Shown here: positions 57,558-64,000 of the stretch, piece by piece | Layout of the letters: each line of letters opens with the position of its first letter | Numbering within the stretch: the first letter of the stretch is position 1 | Assembly (NCBI GenBank): GCA_963556695.1 | Contig: CAUWAG010000018.1 | Coordinates: forward strand, 3,844,001 to 3,908,000 | From: Anthostomella pinea | Lineage: Eukaryota; Ascomycota; Sordariomycetes; Xylariales; Xylariaceae | Length of the DNA stretch: 64,000 nucleotides | Direction of reading: 5' to 3' | Program-made: the position numbers and the translations under genes | Notes under the pieces: model-generated | The model's input: the letters and a program-made list of their open reading frames with translations, nothing else | The model's database searches: none | What the model was told of the DNA's origin: nothing

Positions 57558-60133
57558 TCACGATCCAGACCGGCGTCGCCCAGCGTTATTGATAGCCGCA
57601 TCCCCTGTCTGGCCCTCTGCGCCTGTGGCGTTGGCGATGCGGTCCGCCTGTCGCTTCTGCGCGCCCTCGGTGCCCTCGAGCAGTGTCTCGATCTTGGTCG
57701 ATGCGAACTTGCGCGGCGGCACCTTGTTCTCGAACAGGATGTCGAGCTCGGCGTACGTGCGGCCCCTTGTCTCGGCTAGATATTTTGTATGTCATTGGTC
57801 AGTAAAGTAGAGCAGATACACATAGATTCCTGGTTTACAACGGTCGAGTCAAGTCGAGTTGCCGTCCTCCAGAAGAAGAAGAGGAGCAAAGGTGTCAAAA
57901 GAGACAGACAGGAAGTAAGGAAGTAAGACCAAAAGAGCAACTCACGCATCCGGAAGAATACATAAGTCGTAAACACCGCATTGACCCCCGCCCAGAAGAA
58001 GCCCGACTTGAGGCCCCAGTTCCACTCGCCGGGACTGACCTGGCGGTACGAGACGACGTTGACGAAGGCGATGTTGATGGCGTTGTAGCCGTTGCGCGCC
58101 AGTATGATCGACTTGGCGCGCAGCCGCGTCGACGGCACCTCGGACACGATGGTGTAGACCACGGGGCCGATGGAGAAGTTGGCTGTGGCGCTCAGGAGCA
58201 GCACCATCGTGCCTGCGGCCCATGCCTCAGCGGCGCTGGGGTGCGTGTGGATGCCCATGAAGCCGATGATGCTGTTAGCGGTCAGTCATGTCCTGGTTCG
58301 CTGGACATGTACGTATTTATATGGATGGTGGTATTAGCTGAACTCGGAGGTAAGGAATGGTGGGAAGGGGGTAAATAAGGCGCGCATTGGTACATACAGC
58401 AGCAGCACAAATATCACACACATGCCGCTAAACATCAGCGTCTTGCGGCCGACCCTGTTCAGCACGAACCAGCTGGTGATGGTACCGACGGCACCCAAGG
58501 CATCCTTGCCCCAGTTCAGCTTGAACGAGTCGGCGTCCGAGATGCCCGCTTGCTGGTAGAAGAGCGCCGACAGCCCGCCCAGCGCCGTACCGGACATGGT
58601 CTGCGCGATCCAGGTCATGCAGACGATCTCGGTGCGTCGCAGGTCGACGCCTTTGAAGCAGTCCCAGTCTTTAGGAACGACGGTCAGCAGGACAACAGGC
58701 GTGAAGAGGAGAGTCGGCTCTTAAGGGACACGAGAGGGTAAAAGGGTCACCCCTGAAAAGACGTACAAGTCGTGCCCGCGGCTACTTGCTTCTCCATCTC
58801 GTCGGTATAGACCATTACTAGAAAACAGGTTCAGTTCGCGAAGCCAGACCACCTGACTGACAGGCTGACTGGGACAACATACAAGCCATAGCCGCATCGG
58901 CATCGCGTTGCGAGAACCCAGAGCTCCGCGCAAGCCTCTTAAGTGACTCCTCAGCTCTAGCCTTCTGGCCCTTCCGAACACACCACCAAGGCGACTCCGG
59001 CGCCAGGTACGTGCCAATGGCGATGGGGATGGGCCAGATCCACTGGAGGGCAAAGGGGATTTTGTATCTAGCACATAGTGAGTCACCTCATGTCATCTCG
59101 GAGCTTGATCAGTACACTTACCCCCAGTCGTCCGTTCTAGACTCCAATCCCACAAGCACGCCTGACGATATGAACTGCCCAATGATCCAGCACAGATTAA
59201 CGTAGGCAGTCAGGTAGTGACGCAGGGGCACTGGGCAGACTTCCGCGGCGTAGACGGTGGTCATGGTCTGGAAGACGCCCCAGGCCATGCCCTGGAACAG
59301 CTCGCCCACGAGGAAGACGGTGAGGGTCTCGGCGTAAAAGGGGAAGAAGATGAAGCCCGTGACGCCTATCAGGGCCGTCAGGATGGTCCAGCGGTAGCCC
59401 CAGCGCTCGGAGACTATGCCGGCGATCTGAAGTATGGGGTCAGTGCTAAGTTCATATGTAGTTCAAGAGTGTCTATTGTTTAGGGGTGGTAGGTGGCGAA
59501 CCTGAAGGCCGATGATCTCGCCGACGTTGGTGGCCCCAGAGATGCCGTTTTGCCAGCTTGCGGGGATGGCGTAGACGCCGTTTGGAGCTTTCGTTCCGAA
59601 CTTGTCACGGAATGCGGGATATGCGGTATCTGTGTATGCCTATTAGTATCATATCATACTACTCCTCGACCGCGTATGAAAGAGAGGAAGACGGGGTGGA
59701 AATGTTCAGTTTGCACTTACATGATCCGACGACCGCCGTGCCGTAACCCTCCATGATCAGACACGAAGACAGGAGCATCGACCAGCCGATGGCCTTGGGG
59801 TAAACCTTGAAGGCATGGGACAGCTTCATGTGGCGCTCCTTCTCGTTCGCCGCATTGGCCTCGCTCACGAGCGACTACAGCTGGCATCAGGTATGAACTC
59901 TTACTTCTCTATCTTCCGATAATGAGGCTTACCATAAAATCGTCCACGTTCGCCGCAATGCGTCCCGCAATGGCCTCGTCAACGTGGACATGCTGGCCGT
60001 CCTTGTGAGCCCGCGCCGTCTCAGCGTCCTTCTCGAAGTCCGGCTTCTCGCTCGTGGCGGTGTCGTGGCGAGTTGTCGGCTGCATCTTGATCTCCTCCCC
60101 TGTGGTGATATCGTCGTAGTGTGGTTGGGCCAT
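57558..60133 (-). CDS. MFS sugar permease, alpha-glucoside (maltose) type
   Basis: Nine exons (59933-60133, 59721-59874, 59502-59629, 59122-59426, 58883-59067, 58767-58817, 58398-58668, 57946-58271, 57558-57775) give 612 residues. A hydrophilic N-terminus of about 75 residues precedes twelve predicted membrane segments. Motifs are [20 protein letters not shown] (segment 1), AESPWW-type [13 protein letters not shown] after segment 6, NRVGRKT in the central half, and [12 protein letters not shown] closing segment 12, as in yeast Mal/Agt permeases and fungal homologues. It would import alpha-glucosides with protons at the plasma membrane; the actual sugar cannot be told from sequence. The long-looking start at 60154 is a TTG, so the ATG at 60131-60133 was chosen. 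The last intron (170 nt) is unusually long here. Confidence 0.92.
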
Positions 60134-62151
60134 GTTTCCCACGGAGTTCTCCAAACTAGCAATAGGGTCACTGACTGACTACCTGGGATGGGCTTAATAT
60201 GTATTGAGGGCCATGGAGTAATACACCGCTCTTGCGGCTCTTGTCACTCCCTGAGTGGTGGGCCGGCCAGAGATGATATACCCCATGACCCCATGCTCAT
60301 GTGACCTCCTCTCGATACCCCAATCCCGACTATCAAACCCCGTACGACATGCTGGCTCCCATTCGGATCCGGCTCAAGTGATTGGCAGGTTGTAACGGCC
60401 ATATCGTATCTACCACCTACATGATGCAGTGAAGTACTTGGACGTGCGGGGTACGGGTTGCTACCCATGTCCTGATATGTACACCCGTAGTCTGACACTG
60501 ACTGAAGGTAAGTAACTTCGGCCTAGTGGTTCCCCGGATATGCGATGCGGACGTCCGTTAGCCCAGTCCGACTACCTAATCGTTGCCGAATGAAGCAGGC
60601 GGGTTAGGACGTGTTGGAGCAGAAGCCGCACTATAGGTCGTCCGTCCACGTGCTTGCTTGCTTACCTATACTGTCCTTCCCAGAGCTTCGGGAGCCAATG
60701 CTTGACTTGACGTCATATCAATATGTGAATGACCGATCGTGTTTGCTCTGTATAGGTATATCGTGGGGATGCAAGATTTGGAATTGCTATTTAGGAATCA
60801 GCGTAGACCCCGCAAAAGGGGGTTCATCTTTGCCCTACCATGCGCCTTGTAGATACTACAGGAAAGGTAAACCCGGACATCTTCGAGACTATTCGAGATG
60901 GATGTCGACGTTTCTCAAAGCCCTTAAGCTCTAGTCGACTGATGTTGCAGGATGGCTCCATCTGCATAAACACCAGGTATACCTTCACATAGTCGTGAGG
61001 TACGTATACACGGCGTATAATGTAGTACCTACAACTCTATCCAAATTCTAGCCTGACGACTTTACCCCTGACCGGCTCGCCTCACTTCTTTCCTTCTCCG
61101 CCTGGGGTATTCAGCGAGCACGTCGACTCCCCTGTCGGTAGAGATGCCCCGCGTTTCAGAAACGTCCTGTCCCATACTGGGCCGTTGAGCATACTGGTCC
61201 GCGTCAATGCACTCCCCAGTGGGGATTACACAATTTTTTCTATGAGAACGGCCGCACGGTATCCGACAACGGGGATCCCTGTGTGATTTTCTGGAAAGCA
61301 TATGGAATGCAGCCTCCGCTTCATGACAGACCATCGAGCGAATCTGATGCAATTTGAGGATAGGGACTCCAGACTCCTGTCGCGAAACCTGGACTCGGTC
61401 AGAACTTAGGTCAAGTACTCTTGAAGCCCACGTAAGACACCCAATCATACATATGAGACTAGGTGGTCTCACATCACAATAAAGCATAGAGTCCCTCATC
61501 AATGATATGGGGACGCACGACTTTCACAACTCATGCTGATCAGGATCTCATAATTGGAGGCATGCTCTCGAGCATATCATACCTACCTTCTCAGAGCCAG
61601 CATTCCATGAGAAATTCCTGAAGAGGCACCCACCTGGCAAATTGCTTGCTTAACCCTTTTCTATCGCGCTTGGTACCATCCCACCGTATTATGGTTGGCA
61701 TCTTTCACAGCGAAAATATGCATCACATGATCACGATGAAGATTTTGGTGGCTACCTTTCTCTCGTGTCATTGCTCTCACAAGTCGCAGTGCAGTATGAC
61801 CCCAGATGTGTAAATGTATTTGCATTCATCCGCACGTCTCATCTCAAACCCTACGCATCCGAAAACTGCTTTGCTCGTAGGACACGTATAGAAGCACTTA
61901 TGGCGCCGGATCTCTCGAGAATTCGTCAACGAGTATCTACATAGTCCTGCGCAACCACAACAACGCCGGCCGGGTGTCAACTGCAAACCGTACCGGGAGA
62001 TTCCAGCCCACGGAGTTTCGAAGCTAAAGCTGCAGTAAAGTCAATGGAAATCATTGTTGGATATCGAGTAATAACCCAACTAGCCGCCCCGTGTGCCCAT
62101 TTCACCGTCGCCTTGTACTTCGGCACAATGCTTTGGTATGATCGAACCTCG
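60134..62151. other. Intergenic, 2 kb, no gene seen
   Basis: The promoter side of the permease and 3' side of the SUZ12 gene. The longest frame (61062-61502, minus) shows no domain or exon support. Confidence 0.5.
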
Positions 62152-64000
62152 TCACTTGTGGCAGACATTGCAGCGCCACTTTCGGCTGTCGACCGGTTCC
62201 GTTGCATCTTCCTTGATGCATCCGACATGATAAAGAGGCCTGTCACAATCCTGCAAACCTGTTAGTCATACTTGGGCTAGATAGGTATTGAGGAAGAAAT
62301 ACTGACCAGATTTGAGCAGATCAGCGTGGACGGACCCCGGACTGGTTGGCCACAAACGGCACATCCCGATACCGATTTGCGATAACCAGCTCTCGGAGGG
62401 GACGCCTTCGGGGCCTCAGGCTGATCGGGTCGCCTTTCCGATCTCGCCCGTCGCACAATGGCGAGCGCCTCGAGGATCGTAGGTTCTGTCAAAGCACTGC
62501 GTGTTTTTAGATAGCCTAGGTGTTTGGACCACTCAGTCATGCGGCTCTGCGATGCAACCAGCCATGAAGCCTTGGTTTGGACGAATCGAATGTAGACCTC
62601 CTGGAGGTGAGGCTCCGAAGTGACACATTCCTTATTCACGAAAGCGTCCCACTTGGAGATATACTCCTTCTCATCTTGATGTACGTCGCTGTAATCCCGG
62701 ATGATGTCACGGTGCTTCTGTACAAGCCATGTGTCGTCAACCTTAGGCGGGTCAACGAGAGATCCAGGCTCAAGCAAAGATTTGCTAAGCCGGTCGTATA
62801 TGGGCTGCTTGATAATGGGGATTCGCTGCCTCGTATCCTTGGGCCTTTGAAAACTAGGCATTCGCAAGGGCTGCGCATTGAGTTAGTGTGCGCTTTGATG
62901 GAAGACAATTCAGTGCGGCCAGAGCAATCTAACCTTCGTTGGCTCGTGTTGAACCAAAGTTCTGGGTAGTTTCTGCGGTGAGACCTCGTGGTCTTCATCC
63001 GTTTCGTGCCCTTCCGGGCTCGAGAGATCCCGTACGGCGGACTTGGACTGACGCGGCGTCTCTTGACCATGAAGGGTGATCCAGATGCGGAAGCCGTTCA
63101 TGTCAAAGGTGAATTTGTACTCTCTGTGAGCCTCGACATGTCTCACCAGCTGAGCCATGGACGAGTGAGCAGCATAGCAGCGAATGCATTGGTACTCCTT
63201 CAGAGGGACATGCCCCGTCCGTGGCAATATCCAAGTAACTTGACCTGTCTCGTTGGCGGCATTGGCGGCATTGGTCAACTTGCGTTGCTTTCTCTCCTTC
63301 CGTTCCTTGCCGCGCGCCTTGTCACTCAGGAGTTTCAGGTTGTAGTTCTGTTTCTCCCTCGTCCTCAAGGACCGACTGGGCGTATTGGCATCTCCGTGAT
63401 CTTCGTCCTCATCCACCAGCCCGTCATTGTTGTCCTTCGGATGTCCGTTGGTGGGTTGTTCGACTCTGCCATTAACATGGCCATTCGTGAGCGGTTCCAA
63501 CGCCCCATTGGCCAGAGGGACTTTCCTGTCCGTTGAAATAAACGCCTCCCCAGCTCTTGCAGTGCTAGCAGTTGTATGATTTGTAGACCATTCAAAGCAT
63601 ACACGTAACATCATATCAAGCTCTTCTTCTTTACCCGGCTGCTTCCTGATGTTGACGGGATTCAATATATGACCTTTTTCGCTCAGTCTATAGTTGATAT
63701 GTGATGCGAGAGCCCAATGGTGTGGAGGATAGTCAAAGGTACGGCGCTCCATCTTGGGAAACAACTCAAAAGGCGGCCAGCTGGGATCTCCAGCCGACTC
63801 CAGTTCAGCAGTAATTGAGTAGTGATCTAGAAAAGTGAAGACGTCGTCATCGTACCGCCAAACGTAGAGCTTCTCGGCCGGGACGATGAACGGTGTGGGC
63901 AGATACACTCTTGCACTTCGACAGATATCGTCGTCGTCTCGGAAGACCTTGACGTTGCATGTCTGACTGTCGCAATGCAGTATGCGTTTTTCCGTGGGCG
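62152..64000 (-). CDS. PRC2 subunit SUZ12 homologue (VEFS-box) with C-terminal PHD-like finger, 5' end cut by window edge
   Basis: Exons 62934 to beyond 64000, 62307-62870 and 62152-62250 give at least 576 residues; the frame is open to the edge, so the N-terminus is missing. A C2H2 finger (CIRCYAAHSSMAQLVRHVEAH) matches the Su(z)12 zinc finger. The VEFS box follows across the first intron, recognisable in DVHQDEKEYISKWDAFV, VYIRFVQTKASWLVASQSRM and LGYLKTRSALTEPTILEAL. The last two exons join as a PHD-type C4HC3 finger: CAVCGQP, CSNLDCDRPLYHVGC, WRCNVCHK. The final acceptor was placed at TTTGCAG, 11 nt past a CTAAC branch, because it completes the finger. The alternative acceptor gives an unrelated tail. 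SUZ12 scaffolds the H3K27 methyltransferase complex in the nucleus. Confidence 0.88.

Noticed and set aside
61062..61502. 146-codon minus-strand frame sharing IGCLTWASR with a frame at 37.6 kb
   Set aside because: The nucleotide sequences of the two places are not similar and neither frame has other support, so the short match looks like chance.

Overview
The window reads as nuclear DNA of a filamentous ascomycete (Pezizomycotina), most likely a Dothideomycete such as a Pleosporales species. The evidence is short introns (about 47-260 nt) with GTRNGT donors and CTAAC/CTGAC-like branch points, a classic FTR1/FET3 iron-uptake pair, fungal-type PRC2, ESCRT-III, p23 and GH28 genes, Fot1/pogo and LINE elements, and a strongly AT-rich island. 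The class-level placement is inference; no similarity search was run. All exon limits were derived by hand from splice signals and reading frame.

Left part (1-31 kb) is accessory and transposon-rich. An intact Fot1/pogo transposase (39-1694) borders an AT-rich island (about 1.8-3.17 kb) containing a perfect 29-bp inverted repeat. A small conserved-looking gene (6860-7321) is the only convincing host gene before 15 kb. At 15.5-17.1 kb a decayed unrecognised gene is split by a 568-bp SINE with a tRNA-like head, a 14-bp target duplication and a (TTTG)n tail. Next comes a decaying secondary-metabolism-like group: a cytochrome P450 C-terminal relic, a UbiA prenyltransferase with a probable N-terminal frameshift, and an apparently intact FAD-linked oxidoreductase. 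A nested transposon block follows (23.4-29.3 kb): a degenerate pogo element carrying a roughly 210-bp insert and joined to an internally deleted LINE. The LINE 3' end is nearly identical to the SINE tail, so the window appears to hold both partners of a LINE/SINE pair.

Right part (32-64 kb) is mostly ordinary gene-bearing sequence: two small putative genes, p23/Sba1 co-chaperone, Vps24/CHMP3, a BTB-domain protein, the divergent ftr1-fet3 pair, mitochondrial ATP synthase beta, a Sly41-type transporter, SF3b subunit 2 (Cus1), a secreted endopolygalacturonase, an alpha-glucoside-type sugar permease, and a SUZ12/VEFS-box PRC2 subunit running off the right edge.

The strongest regulatory signal is in the 1.84-kb ftr1-fet3 promoter. 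Five GATA boxes of the form ATCNGATRA are repeated at exactly 14-bp spacing (41370-41434), three matching the published SreA-type consensus ATCWGATAA, and two more perfect sites lie nearer fet3. This fits repression of both genes by an iron-sensing GATA factor. No canonical tRNA, rRNA or CRISPR array was seen.
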